Source of the DNA: a virus
DNA length: 64,000 nucleotides
Virus record (IMG/VR): IMGVR_UViG_3300042475_004859
Span: 1 to 64,000 of that record
Reading direction: 5' to 3' (one strand)
Shown here: piece after piece, positions 25,241 to 33,719 of the stretch
Numbering within the stretch: position 1 is the first letter of the stretch
How the letters are laid out: each line of letters opens with the position of its first letter
Notes under the pieces: model-generated
What the model was told of the DNA's origin: nothing
Databases searched by the model: none
Seen by the model: only the letters and a program-made list of their open reading frames with translations
Translations under genes and position numbers: made by a program

Positions 25241-25290
25241 GAACAAAATCGAGACCGAACGAAGTGAGGTTTCGAAATACAAGAATGTTC
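25241..25290. other. Nested hairpin in a GC-richer intergenic island
   Basis: Between the divergent sigma and membrane-protein genes lies a GC-richer patch. The inner stem is CGAGACC (25250-25256) with GGTTTCG (25268-25274), containing one G.T pair, around an 11-nt loop. The outer stem is GAACA (25241-25245) with TGTTC (25286-25290). It could be a structured 5' leader, operator or small RNA. No long T-run follows immediately, so it is not a typical terminator. Confidence 0.4.
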
Positions 25291-25315
25291 CTTTAGTTTA
25301 GTTTTTTTTATACTT

Positions 25316-25714
25316 ATGTCAAGTTTATTATTTATTTTACTCTGTTCTATTGGGGCGTTAATTATTCATTTATGGTTTTATTCAGATTTTTTTGCATACT
25401 ACGTAAAATCTTTAAAATTAATAATTCCAACCCCAATTTATAATTGGCTTTTAATTGAAGATTATTTTAATAATAACGATCCTAATTTAATCACAAATAG
25501 TTATATTGAATTTCTTTTTATTAAAAGAGCTTTTGAGCCGTCATTTAAAGTGCAATTTTTTTTAAAACTATTTTCTTGTATTACTTGTTTTTCTACGTGG
25601 GTCGCATTAGTAATATCATTATTTTTCTTTAATATTTTATATATAGGTTTAATTTTTATTGTGTTACGTGTTTTAGATTTTATTCTTAGATTTGTATCGC
25701 AAAAAACAATATAA
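25316..25714 (+). CDS. Integral membrane protein with CxxC, DUF1360-like
   Basis: 132 residues with an N-terminal membrane helix (about 3-26) and two closely spaced hydrophobic segments toward the C-terminus (about 83-128). The sequence KLFSCITCFSTWVALVISL has a CxxC before a tryptophan-containing helix, a pattern I know from DUF1360-type and phage inner-membrane proteins. Its role is unknown; a host-envelope effect is possible. It is the first plus-strand gene after the divergent junction. No convincing ribosome site or well-placed promoter is visible. Confidence 0.55.
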   Translation: MSSLLFILLCSIGALIIHLWFYSDFFAYYVKSLKLIIPTPIYNWLLIEDYFNNNDPNLITNSYIEFLFIKRAFEPSFKVQFFLKLFSCITCFSTWVALVISLFFFNILYIGLIFIVLRVLDFILRFVSQKTI

Positions 25715-25715
25715 T
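25686..25715 (+). promoter_or_regulatory. TATAAT box with exact leaderless spacing
   Basis: TATAAT (25710-25715) ends 6 nt before the ATG at 25722. The -35 is poor (TTAGAT at 25686-25691, 18-nt spacer). The box overlaps the end of the membrane-protein gene. Confidence 0.4.
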
Positions 25716-25721
25716 ACAGAT

Positions 25722-26156
25722 ATGAAAAAATTAGAATTTTGTAAACCTACGAAATCAGTAACTGGTTCGTGGATAACTTTTGGGTTAACACAAGACCAAG
25801 AAGATCAAAAGAAAAATGGTTTTTATGTAAATATGATTCGTCAAGCGGGTTGGAATGATGAAACTAAAAATGGAACGTTTAAAGATAATGTAAACAATCC
25901 TGAAAAGCATAAAAGAATTAAACTAAGTGAAAACGATATTGCAGAAACATTGCTGGTCTTACAATCAAACGGGACTAAAAAGTGGTCAACTGTTCATGCT
26001 GGTAAAACTCCTATTTTTTTAGAGCCTTTTATTAGAGAAGACAAACATGTAGGATATTTAATTAAATTAGGCGGGATCGGAATTGCTCTAAATTTTGCAG
26101 AGACGCTTCGTTTACAAGAATATTTAAAATTGACTTTACAACAAATGTATTTATAA
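25722..26156 (+). CDS. Possible ssDNA-binding protein (PC4/Whirly-like pattern)
   Basis: 144 residues from the ATG at 25722; an in-frame ATG 30 nt upstream overlaps the previous gene and would exclude the TATAAT box. Two similar halves are visible: SWITFGLTQDQ...FYVNMIRQAGW, and TPIFLEPFIREDKHVGYLIKLGGIGIALNFAETLRLQEYLK. The second half resembles PC4/Whirly-type ssDNA-binding modules found in phages. This is a tentative reading. Position next to the sugar genes gives no help. Confidence 0.35.
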   Translation: MKKLEFCKPTKSVTGSWITFGLTQDQEDQKKNGFYVNMIRQAGWNDETKNGTFKDNVNNPEKHKRIKLSENDIAETLLVLQSNGTKKWSTVHAGKTPIFLEPFIREDKHVGYLIKLGGIGIALNFAETLRLQEYLKLTLQQMYL

Positions 26157-26157
26157 T
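26130..26157 (+). promoter_or_regulatory. Sigma70-like promoter
   Basis: TTGACT (26130-26135), 16-nt spacer, TATAAT (26152-26157), 8 nt to the ATG at 26166. It lies within the last codons of the preceding gene. Confidence 0.5.
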
Positions 26158-26165
26158 ACATTAAT

Positions 26166-28085
26166 ATGCGTAAAAAAAGAGTTTTATTTTTAACAGATTA
26201 CGCTGGAGCTTTTACTGGGTTCGGTAAACAATGCAAATTATTATTATCTTATTTATATAGTCAAAATAAATACGAAATTATTAATATAGCGCAAGGCGTC
26301 CCTAAAGAAGGACCTCAGTTAAAAAAATATCCCTGGATCACAGAAGGTGTTGTTCCAACAGATCCAAACCAAATTCAAAGAATTAATCAAGATCCGAATT
26401 TAGCTAGAAATGCTGCATATGGAGCCCTAGAGATTGAAAACTATGTAAAAAAATATAAACCAGATGTTGTTTTTTCAATTAATGATACTTGGGGGTCACA
26501 ATTCGTTGTTGACATGCCTTTCTTTGAAAAGATTCCGACTGTTTGTTGGAATACATTTGATTCGCTACCATTATTGCCAGACACAATTCAAAAAGCTCCA
26601 AAAATTAAAAACTATTGGACATGGAGTGATTTTGCTAAAAAAGAATTCCACAAACATGGATTTAATCATGTAAAAAATCAATACCCATTAGTTAATACAA
26701 AAAACTTTTATAAACTTCCGGATTTTAAGATTTTAGAAATAAAAGCACGTTTTGGCATACCTCAAGACGCATTTATTATTGGCTTCGTGTTTAGAAACCA
26801 ATTACGCAAATTAATTAACACCCAAATCGAGGCATACGCTCTTTTTAAAAAGCACAATCCTGAAATTAAAAATACATTTTTATATACACATACTCATTAT
26901 GGCGAAGGTTGGGATATACATCGCCTATGTCAACAATACGGAGTAGATCCAAAAGAAGTTCTGTGTACATATGTATGTAAAGAAACAAAAAATTATTTTA
27001 TTGCACCGTTTCATGGTCAAGATATCGAGAACCCAATAACAAAAAGAAAAACGTTAATTACCCCAAATGTTAATTTTGGAGTAACCGACGAACAATTAAA
27101 CGAAATATATAATATATTTTCATTGTATTCTCATCCGGCGACGTCTGGTGCTTGCGAACTTCCATGTATGGAAGCAGCTTTGACAGAGAAAATTATTGTA
27201 ACTTCATCTTATTCTTTTGGTGAGGATATTATAGAATTAAATAAAGGTAGTATTGATGTTAAATATACCTTTTACACAGAACATGGAACTCAATTTTTAA
27301 AGTCTCAACCGTCTGCATATGAACTTTCCAAAGTATTTAAAAAAGTTTATGAAATGAAACCTCAGACTAAGCGTCAAATGGAATTAAACTCTAGACAATG
27401 GGCTTTAGAAAATTATTCTATAGAAAACAATGGTAAAAAAATAGAAGAATTTATTGACAGCTGCGAATTGTTAGATGAGTCTGTTTTTAACTTTGAAGAC
27501 AATAAAACTTTACCAAACCCAGAAGCTGTTATCCCATCTAATAATGACGATAGAGAATGGATAAAATCTTTATATAAATTAATTCTAGCAAGAGAAGTTA
27601 CTGAAGAAGATGAGGGGTTACAGCATTGGTTACATAAATTATCTCAGAATGCTCCTAAAGAGCAAATTGAAAATTATTTTCGACAAGTAGCATCAGAAGA
27701 AATCAGTAAAAACCAAAAATTAGATTTAAGTTCATTTTTTGATAATGATCCAAAATATAAAAAAGTATTAATAATACAACCAGAAAGTATTGGGGATATA
27801 TTTTTACTTACCGCCACATTTGAATCTTTAAGAGACCGATATCCTATAGAAGAATATAAACTATATATAGCAACAAAACCAGAATATAAAGATCTTATAG
27901 ATGGAAATCCATTTATAGATAAATGGGTTCCTTATCATCCAGCAATGGATTCCATTTTATTAATGGAAGGTAATGACCAAAATAATGGGTATTGTGATAT
28001 TGTATATTACCCATATTTTTCTACACAAAGACTTCTTGATTATATGCACAATGGAATTGATAAAATTGATTTAGAATTAAAATAA
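26166..28085 (+). CDS. Multidomain glycosyltransferase: GT4 + DUF4214 + N-terminal half of GT9
   Basis: 639 residues. About 1-435 is a GT-B enzyme: FLTDYAGAFTGFGKQ is the N-terminal glycine loop, YSHPATSGACELPCMEAALTEK the donor-site acidic region. About 458-515 matches DUF4214, with WIKSLYKLILAREVTEEDEGLQHWLHKL (a domain often fused to glycosyltransferases and surface proteins). From about 530, VLIIQPESIGDIFLLTATFESLRDRYP is the first half of a GT9 domain, which stops at the end of this protein. The second GT9 half begins in the next gene, 1 bp downstream in another frame. Promoter at 26130-26157. Probably builds a phage-specified glycan. Confidence 0.8.
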   Translation: MRKKRVLFLTDYAGAFTGFGKQCKLLLSYLYSQNKYEIINIAQGVPKEGPQLKKYPWITEGVVPTDPNQIQRINQDPNLARNAAYGALEIENYVKKYKPDVVFSINDTWGSQFVVDMPFFEKIPTVCWNTFDSLPLLPDTIQKAPKIKNYWTWSDFAKKEFHKHGFNHVKNQYPLVNTKNFYKLPDFKILEIKARFGIPQDAFIIGFVFRNQLRKLINTQIEAYALFKKHNPEIKNTFLYTHTHYGEGWDIHRLCQQYGVDPKEVLCTYVCKETKNYFIAPFHGQDIENPITKRKTLITPNVNFGVTDEQLNEIYNIFSLYSHPATSGACELPCMEAALTEKIIVTSSYSFGEDIIELNKGSIDVKYTFYTEHGTQFLKSQPSAYELSKVFKKVYEMKPQTKRQMELNSRQWALENYSIENNGKKIEEFIDSCELLDESVFNFEDNKTLPNPEAVIPSNNDDREWIKSLYKLILAREVTEEDEGLQHWLHKLSQNAPKEQIENYFRQVASEEISKNQKLDLSSFFDNDPKYKKVLIIQPESIGDIFLLTATFESLRDRYPIEEYKLYIATKPEYKDLIDGNPFIDKWVPYHPAMDSILLMEGNDQNNGYCDIVYYPYFSTQRLLDYMHNGIDKIDLELK

Positions 28086-28086
28086 T

Positions 28087-29286
28087 ATGCACTTATTAGA
28101 TACATACGCATTAAGAACTGGTAGTAAAGTTAAAAAACCTTTTATAGTCAAAAAATTTTTTCCGCTACCTGTAGAGAAATACATAACTATACAAAATAGT
28201 AGTGGTATGGCAGCAAAGTGTTATGATTATTTTCAGGAAGTACTTTTATATTTAATTGATAAGCTAGACGCCCAAGGGTATAGAATAGTCCAAATTGGTA
28301 ATAAAGACGATAAAGGGTTAGCGGGAGCTATTAATCTCTGTGGTCAAACAAATATTAACCAAACAGCCTTTATATTAAATAATTCTTCATTGCATATTGG
28401 GAATGATAGTTTTGCTATTCATATGGCTAGCGCATTTAATGTCCCATGCGTTGGTTTATATGGGATTACATATCCAAATATTGCTGGACCGTATTGGAAT
28501 AAAGAAAATTCTATTTGTATAACTCCGGAAAATTTTAAAGCAAGTTTTAATCCAAACGAGTCACCTAAAAAAGTTAATTCTATTAAGCCAGAAATTATTA
28601 TTGAAGCCGTTAATAATTTATTGCTAAAAAATAGTGAAAATATAAATTTAAAAACCAAATTTATTGGCCCAAGATACTTAAATCCAGTTTTAGAAGTTTT
28701 TCCAGATCAAGTTGTTCCACCAAATTTATTACCAAATCAAATGGCTAATATTCGTTTAGATTATAAAAATGAGCTAACAGAAAACGATTATAACAGTATT
28801 TTTAGTAATTTAAATATACGACCATCCGCAATTATAACAGATAAAAAATTTGATATTAGTTTATTTTTAGGGGTCAAGGATCGTATTACTCAAGTAATAT
28901 ATAATATTACAAATTCTATTGATATGGAATTTATTAGTAATTTATTTAATTTTAATATTAACTGTACTTTTGTATTTGAGAATAATGGTAAAAATATTGA
29001 TATTTTAAATCAAAGAAAACTAGATTTAATTGAATATCCAGTATTGATACAAGAAATTGAATCTATTAATGAAAATATAATTAAAGATCTTTCCAAAGAA
29101 GACAATTTATTATATAGCTCAAAAAAAATATTATTTGCTAACCAAAGAATGTATGCAAGTAAACATGCGTTTCATAAAAATCAGGAATTAGGAAACAATC
29201 TTAGATTATTAGATATACCCCTTTCTAAAGACGATCTCGTTGATGTCGGTCTAGAATTAGGAGAATTTTTTATATATACAAAATAG
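28087..29286 (+). CDS. GT9 C-terminal half with extra domain
   Basis: 399 residues. Residues about 40-150 carry the donor-binding half of GT9: KYITIQNSSG, GYRIVQIGNKDD, FILNNSSLHIGNDSFAIHMASAFNVPCVGLYG. It lacks the N-terminal GT9 half, found at the end of the preceding gene; the two lie 1 bp apart in different frames, so together they make one enzyme. About 200-399 is an extra region with no recognised family. ATG follows the previous stop directly (TAATATG). Either a natural two-chain enzyme or a frame break; the reading frame is intact on both sides. Confidence 0.7.
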   Translation: MHLLDTYALRTGSKVKKPFIVKKFFPLPVEKYITIQNSSGMAAKCYDYFQEVLLYLIDKLDAQGYRIVQIGNKDDKGLAGAINLCGQTNINQTAFILNNSSLHIGNDSFAIHMASAFNVPCVGLYGITYPNIAGPYWNKENSICITPENFKASFNPNESPKKVNSIKPEIIIEAVNNLLLKNSENINLKTKFIGPRYLNPVLEVFPDQVVPPNLLPNQMANIRLDYKNELTENDYNSIFSNLNIRPSAIITDKKFDISLFLGVKDRITQVIYNITNSIDMEFISNLFNFNINCTFVFENNGKNIDILNQRKLDLIEYPVLIQEIESINENIIKDLSKEDNLLYSSKKILFANQRMYASKHAFHKNQELGNNLRLLDIPLSKDDLVDVGLELGEFFIYTK

Positions 29287-29287
29287 T

Positions 29288-29316
29288 TTGACAAATAAAT
29301 CATTTTTTACTATACT
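29288..29316 (+). promoter_or_regulatory. Strong sigma70-like promoter, predicted leaderless
   Basis: TTGACA (29288-29293), a 17-nt spacer starting AATAAAT, TATACT (29311-29316), then TCTGCC and the ATG at 29323. The predicted +1 is the A of the start codon, and there is no Shine-Dalgarno sequence. Confidence 0.7.
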
Positions 29317-29322
29317 TCTGCC

Positions 29323-30075
29323 ATGTCAGATAAAATAGTATATCGTTATAAAGATACAGTAAATAAATTTAAAAGAGACGTTAATGGTCTTTTAGAATGT
29401 ATTGATTATACTTTTAACGAAGACAATACAATCAATTGGAGATCAATGATTAATAAAGAACATCTTGTCCCCAACCGAGATTCTTTTAAGAGTCAAAAAG
29501 ATATAAATCTTAAAGAAATTGATGTTTCAACATTAGCAGATAATCAATTGCTTATCCTCCTTGCTGGAATAAAAGAGCTTGCTCAAATTCGTGGATATAC
29601 AAATGTAAATTACGATGTTATTCAAGCCCAACCTGACTATGTAGCTGTAAAATGTACTATTAATTGGTTCCCAAACTACGAAACTGGGATGGAGTCTGTT
29701 TCATTTTCGGCTCTCGCTGATGCCCATCTTGATAACACAAAAGATTTTGCTAAAAACTTTTTGATGGCTATCGCAGAAAATAGAGCTTTCATCCGTGCTG
29801 TTCGTAGTTTTCTTAAAATTAATATTGTCGGAAATGACGAAATGGGTAAAACTACACATGTAGATATAGATGTAGAACCTAACACGTTTGTTACTCAACC
29901 CGTATCTTTATTACAAAAAACAATGGAAGAACACAATATTACTTTTGAACAAATTAAAGACAGGGCAATTCAAAAAAATATGGATGGAGCAGGTTTGTGG
30001 TCAAATATCAATGACATTCCACCTTTATCAATGTTTACTATTATTAGTGGCATCAAGAATAAAAACAAAAAATAA
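29323..30075 (+). CDS. Possible single-strand annealing / recombination protein
   Basis: 250 residues. The core LLILLAGIKELAQIRGY...VKCTINWFPNYETGMESVSFSALADAH, followed by NRAFIRAVRSFLKINIVGNDE, resembles phage annealing proteins of the Rad52/Erf-like groups, in which a beta-sheet is followed by an alpha-helix with conserved Lys/Arg. I do not see enough to be sure. It has a strong leaderless promoter, stands alone on the plus strand, and ends 4 bp from the convergent virion block. Confidence 0.35.
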   Translation: MSDKIVYRYKDTVNKFKRDVNGLLECIDYTFNEDNTINWRSMINKEHLVPNRDSFKSQKDINLKEIDVSTLADNQLLILLAGIKELAQIRGYTNVNYDVIQAQPDYVAVKCTINWFPNYETGMESVSFSALADAHLDNTKDFAKNFLMAIAENRAFIRAVRSFLKINIVGNDEMGKTTHVDIDVEPNTFVTQPVSLLQKTMEEHNITFEQIKDRAIQKNMDGAGLWSNINDIPPLSMFTIISGIKNKNKK

Positions 30076-30079
30076 ATAT

Positions 30080-30652
30080 TTAAGATTTTCTTTTCGGTGG
30101 AGGAGTCGGCCCTCTTTTAAAATTTCTTAAAGCATTTTTAAGTTTCCGTTCTTCCTCTCTCGTATCTTTAAAATTTTGAGATTTCTTAAAATTTCCAGAC
30201 ATCACACCATCGTAAATAATATCAGACTTTTCTTTTTCGCTTGCTTGATCATAATCTCTTTTTCTATCATTATCTTCTAATGCTTGATTTAGATAATTAT
30301 CAGTATCTCTAATTGCGTTTTCTATTTTAAGATTACCTTCGTTTACTAATTTTAAATTTGCTAAAAATTTAGCGCGCTCATCTGGTGATTCGCCTATTAT
30401 ATCACTAAAAAGATCATTTACTAAACCTTGCACATCTATCTGGATATCATCATTAGCAGATAGGTTTTCATAACCTTCATATGAACAAGCTTTACTAAGA
30501 GCGTCATTATAAGCCTCTTCTCTATCAACACCTAAACCTTCTAAAGTATTTGCTACAGCGTCAACGGCCGTTTTTACTCCAATATTATTTCCACAGTCTC
30601 CTTGATCGCAAGCCCTTGATTTTTTCTCAAAATAAAATCTATAACAACTCAT
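30080..30652 (-). CDS. Hypothetical protein, probably structural or assembly
   Basis: 190 residues, helical and strongly charged, with a basic Pro-rich tail (FKRGPTPPPKRKS) and N-terminal cysteines (CDQGDCGNN). No family is recognised. It is the last gene of the minus-strand virion block and has a TGTAAATA box 6 nt before its ATG, so late expression is likely. Head or tail assembly is possible. Confidence 0.45.
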   Translation of the reverse strand: MSCYRFYFEKKSRACDQGDCGNNIGVKTAVDAVANTLEGLGVDREEAYNDALSKACSYEGYENLSANDDIQIDVQGLVNDLFSDIIGESPDERAKFLANLKLVNEGNLKIENAIRDTDNYLNQALEDNDRKRDYDQASEKEKSDIIYDGVMSGNFKKSQNFKDTREEERKLKNALRNFKRGPTPPPKRKS

Positions 30653-30658
30653 ATTAAA

Positions 30659-30670
30659 TATTTACACTAA
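30659..30670 (-). promoter_or_regulatory. Candidate late-type promoter box TTAGTGTAAATA
   Basis: Minus strand TTAGTGTAAATA, then 6 nt to the ATG at 30652. The TAG is also the stop of the upstream gene, which lowers certainty. Confidence 0.4.
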
Positions 30671-31599
30671 TTTGAAGAACTTGACGAAGAATCTTGTCCG
30701 ATAGACACGCTTCCAAAAATTGCAAAAGTATTTAAATTTCCTCCACCAAATAATGGAATAACATTACCAAGAAAATTTATCCCTCCAATAGTGGGGGAGG
30801 ATAATGGTGCGCTAGTGGAGATAAGATCAAAAGCAGTAGCATTATCTGCATTTGTTAAAGCGGCTGAAAATAATGGGTCTTGAATTACAATTGCAGATTG
30901 AAAAGAAACAGAGCCCCCTAATAAAATACCTCCAACACCCCCCGCACTTTGATTAACAGGACTTCTTAAAAATATAAGAATCTTAGGCCAATACTGTCTT
31001 TTTACATAAACGATATCAGCAAAATTTATAAGGACCGCGCCTTGAGAAGATAAAAACCTATGATATAAACCTGGGGTAACCAACGAACCTTCTGTTGGAT
31101 TCTTATTTCTAGAAACTAGATAATTTTTTTTTATTTCTAGGTCAAGATCTAAAGCATTTGGGGTTTTATTATTTCCATTAGATGACGAGGTAGAATTAGA
31201 ACCCCCATTTGAATCAAAAAATTCTGATTGTGTTTGATTATAATAAACACCATCTCTTGATTTACGAATTTTTTTACTAAAAATTGAAATAGCTTTAGTA
31301 TCTCCGTTTAAAAATGCTGGAATTGGAGTTGCTGCAGCAGCTGAAGCCACACCAGCAGTTGCTCCAAGAATCGTACCTGTTGCACCCCCTCCTAATAAAA
31401 AAGCTTCAAAAGTAAAATCAAGCAAGGGCACGGCAGCAACAGCTACTTTAAATTTTTTTACAGTCCAGTATAGTTTAGCAAGTAACTCTAAGTTAACAAA
31501 GCCTGCCGGTCTTTCTGTTCCAGGTCCTACCGCTAAACCTCGTTCTGGTAAATTATCTGGGTTATATGGTATAACTTGTCCGTATGTATGAATATTCAT
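30667..31599 (-). CDS. Virion protein with Gly/Ala-rich segment
   Basis: 310 residues. A Gly/Ala-rich hydrophobic stretch at about 69-95 (GGGATGTILGATAGVASAAAA) could be a membrane or assembly helix, and a Ser/Asn-rich linker occupies about 131-146. The C-terminal part is beta-rich (VRQYWPKILIFLRSP onward style) and it ends in six serines and Asn. The Ser-rich end matches the linker style of the downstream fibre genes. Structural role inferred from place and composition. Confidence 0.45.
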   Translation of the reverse strand: MNIHTYGQVIPYNPDNLPERGLAVGPGTERPAGFVNLELLAKLYWTVKKFKVAVAAVPLLDFTFEAFLLGGGATGTILGATAGVASAAAATPIPAFLNGDTKAISIFSKKIRKSRDGVYYNQTQSEFFDSNGGSNSTSSSNGNNKTPNALDLDLEIKKNYLVSRNKNPTEGSLVTPGLYHRFLSSQGAVLINFADIVYVKRQYWPKILIFLRSPVNQSAGGVGGILLGGSVSFQSAIVIQDPLFSAALTNADNATAFDLISTSAPLSSPTIGGINFLGNVIPLFGGGNLNTFAIFGSVSIGQDSSSSSSN

Positions 31600-31601
31600 T
31601 A

Positions 31602-32219
31602 TTATGTATTAAAAATAGATTGTATATGCGTGAGCCCTCCATAGAAATATGGAACGGCAATTAAACCCGGAGCAGAATCAACAATACTACCAAGTAATAT
31701 AATGTTTTCTCTTAAAATTTGAATTGCGGAAGTATTTTCATCGAGTCCCATTGGTGAATTTCCGTTTTTATTTGAATCATCGCCCCTGTATCCTATCAAT
31801 ATATATAACTTTGTTTGTCTTCGATTATCGGGAAGTTTTAAAATTCTTCCTGGATTCCAGGGGAATTGGTCTTGTTGCTCTCTTTCTTCTGTTGTAAGGT
31901 CGGGCTCTATTAAGGCTGGAAATGGATAATATTTCCAATTCTCATCGGTATTAACTTCAGTACATTTTATTTCTGCATAGTATGGTTGTAAATATTCATC
32001 TATATCTATATCTATATAAACCTTATGATTTGGTTTTAAATCGAATTCTTCTTGCAGACCTTGAATTCGAACACTACTACTATAGTTTAATGAAAAAGTG
32101 CTAAAGACAAACCCAAGAGAGACATAATATGGGTTATCGAATCCATCATCTGACCCACCCACAAGTTCAAAAGCTGGTCTCTCATAAATTTTTTCCCAAG
32201 TATGTTTAGGATAGCCCAT
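31602..32219 (-). CDS. Virion protein, paralogue of the gene at 32226
   Basis: 205 residues. It shares its plan with the next gene: PYYVSLGFVFSTFSLNYSSSVRIQ, KVYIDIDIDEYLQPYYAEIK, WKYYPFPALIEP, KLYILIGYRGDDSNKNG, ILRENIILLGSIVDSAPG and PYFYGGLTH. It has no known catalytic motif. The two look like a tandem duplication and are probably small decoration or fibre-attachment proteins. Confidence 0.5.
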   Translation of the reverse strand: MGYPKHTWEKIYERPAFELVGGSDDGFDNPYYVSLGFVFSTFSLNYSSSVRIQGLQEEFDLKPNHKVYIDIDIDEYLQPYYAEIKCTEVNTDENWKYYPFPALIEPDLTTEEREQQDQFPWNPGRILKLPDNRRQTKLYILIGYRGDDSNKNGNSPMGLDENTSAIQILRENIILLGSIVDSAPGLIAVPYFYGGLTHIQSIFNT

Positions 32220-32225
32220 GATTTA

Positions 32226-32897
32226 TTATGTATTATTCTCCTCGTTATTCCCACCTTCTCCATTTTCAGATTCTTGAGCGCCTGCTTCTAAATCAGTTTT
32301 TATTGCAAGCAAATGCGTTAATCCCCCTTTAAAATAAGGGAATGGAGCTAAACACGGAACGCCACTTACGATAGATGGAACCAATAAAATATTTTCTTTT
32401 AAAATTTGAACAGGGTCATAAGCATCTGAATTACTGCTTTCTGATTCGTCACCACCAATACCATCTCCATTTTTATTACTATCATCGCTTAAATAACCTA
32501 TTAAAACATAACATTTAAGTTGTCTTTTACCGTCTCGAACTTTAGTAACACGACCATTATTAAAATCATCTTGTGGCTCAATTTTATAAAAATATGGATA
32601 GTTTTTCCACCCATCTTCTGGAGCCGCTTCTCCTACAAACTCATTTTTTATAACTGCTTTTTTTGCTCCTAAATTCATTGCGACATCTATTTCAATATAT
32701 ATTTTTTGGTCTCTCTGCCAAGAAAAAGGGGTGTTTAAATTTTGTATATTTAAAAATGAACCAGTTTCAAGACTATATGTAGAATAACAAACCCCATCAC
32801 CAACATAAAATTCATTGTCAGCCTGTCCACTACTTTTAATAATCGGAAACGCAATTGGCTCCAAAGAAGATGGGAATGGTTGCTCAGGATATGGCAT
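32226..32897 (-). CDS. Virion protein, paralogue of the gene at 31602
   Basis: 223 residues with the same motif order as its neighbour: YSTYSLETGSFLNIQ, KIYIEIDVAMNLGAKKAVIK, WKNYPYFYKIEP, KCYVLIGYLSDDSNKNG, ILKENILLVPSIVSGVP and PYFKGGLTH. An acidic, Asn-rich tail (ESENGEGGNNEENNT) is unique to this copy. Tandem duplication; structural role inferred. Confidence 0.5.
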   Translation of the reverse strand: MPYPEQPFPSSLEPIAFPIIKSSGQADNEFYVGDGVCYSTYSLETGSFLNIQNLNTPFSWQRDQKIYIEIDVAMNLGAKKAVIKNEFVGEAAPEDGWKNYPYFYKIEPQDDFNNGRVTKVRDGKRQLKCYVLIGYLSDDSNKNGDGIGGDESESSNSDAYDPVQILKENILLVPSIVSGVPCLAPFPYFKGGLTHLLAIKTDLEAGAQESENGEGGNNEENNT

Positions 32898-32908
32898 ATA
32901 AATTATAA

Positions 32909-33715
32909 TTACCCTACGCCAGTTATTCTAAAAATAATTCCAGAAAGACGGCTTGCTGTAGGGGCATTTAAATCTCTAATTACCAATTCTCCGACATCAA
33001 TATTATCACTTTGAACCGCAAGAATGTTATTATAATTAATTTGAATTTTTATAGGAATTCGTGACCTACCTAATTCTGCATTATGAGAATAATAGTAACC
33101 GTTAAAATAATTATTTGCTTTAAAATTTACCAAATCTTTTTTTGTAACAAATCCAGTAGAGATATTCCAAATATCTTGAAAATTTCTTAAACCAACATAA
33201 GAATTAATATTTCCTTCTAAAAAGGCAGTACTGGCTAAAGAATAATAAAAACCGGTAACATAAAATTTATTAGAATAATTCCCACTAAAAATTGGAGATA
33301 CTAAATTTAAATTTTTTCTATTTAATGGGTATTGTGGTTTTTGTAATATTGAATAAATATTTTTTCCACCTTCCAAAGTAGAGTTGCTAAAAAAAACATT
33401 ATTATTATTAGAATTTAAAGTAATATTGTTTCCGCCATCTCCAGAAATTAAAGATTTAATAATAAATTTATTATTATTTAAACTAAGGCTTACTTGGTAA
33501 GTATCTGAATTATTATTGATATTTTCAATAAAGGTGCCAGTAGAATTAAAAAATTCAGTGCCATTAAATTCTGTTAGATCGGGATAATAATATATTTTGT
33601 TATCATTAATTACAATATAATCAAAATTATTAAATCCAGTGATATTAAAAGTCAACCATCCGGTAGCATTTTGATAACCAGTTGGAATTGGATAATATGG
33701 AACATTATATAACAT
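32909..33715 (-). CDS. Asn/Tyr-rich virion protein
   Basis: 268 residues, rich in Asn, Tyr, Ser and Thr, with repeated short beta-strands and no membrane helix or enzyme motif. It starts MLYNVPYYPIPTGYQNATG. The composition and neighbours suggest a tail or fibre-associated beta protein. No family is recognised. Confidence 0.45.
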   Translation of the reverse strand: MLYNVPYYPIPTGYQNATGWLTFNITGFNNFDYIVINDNKIYYYPDLTEFNGTEFFNSTGTFIENINNNSDTYQVSLSLNNNKFIIKSLISGDGGNNITLNSNNNNVFFSNSTLEGGKNIYSILQKPQYPLNRKNLNLVSPIFSGNYSNKFYVTGFYYSLASTAFLEGNINSYVGLRNFQDIWNISTGFVTKKDLVNFKANNYFNGYYYSHNAELGRSRIPIKIQINYNNILAVQSDNIDVGELVIRDLNAPTASRLSGIIFRITGVG

Positions 33716-33719
33716 AATT

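Noticed and set aside
25231-25295. GC-richer patch considered as a tRNA (TTCGAAA resembles a T-loop)
   Set aside because: No acceptor or anticodon stem can be formed and the T-arm stem does not pair; better described as a hairpin.
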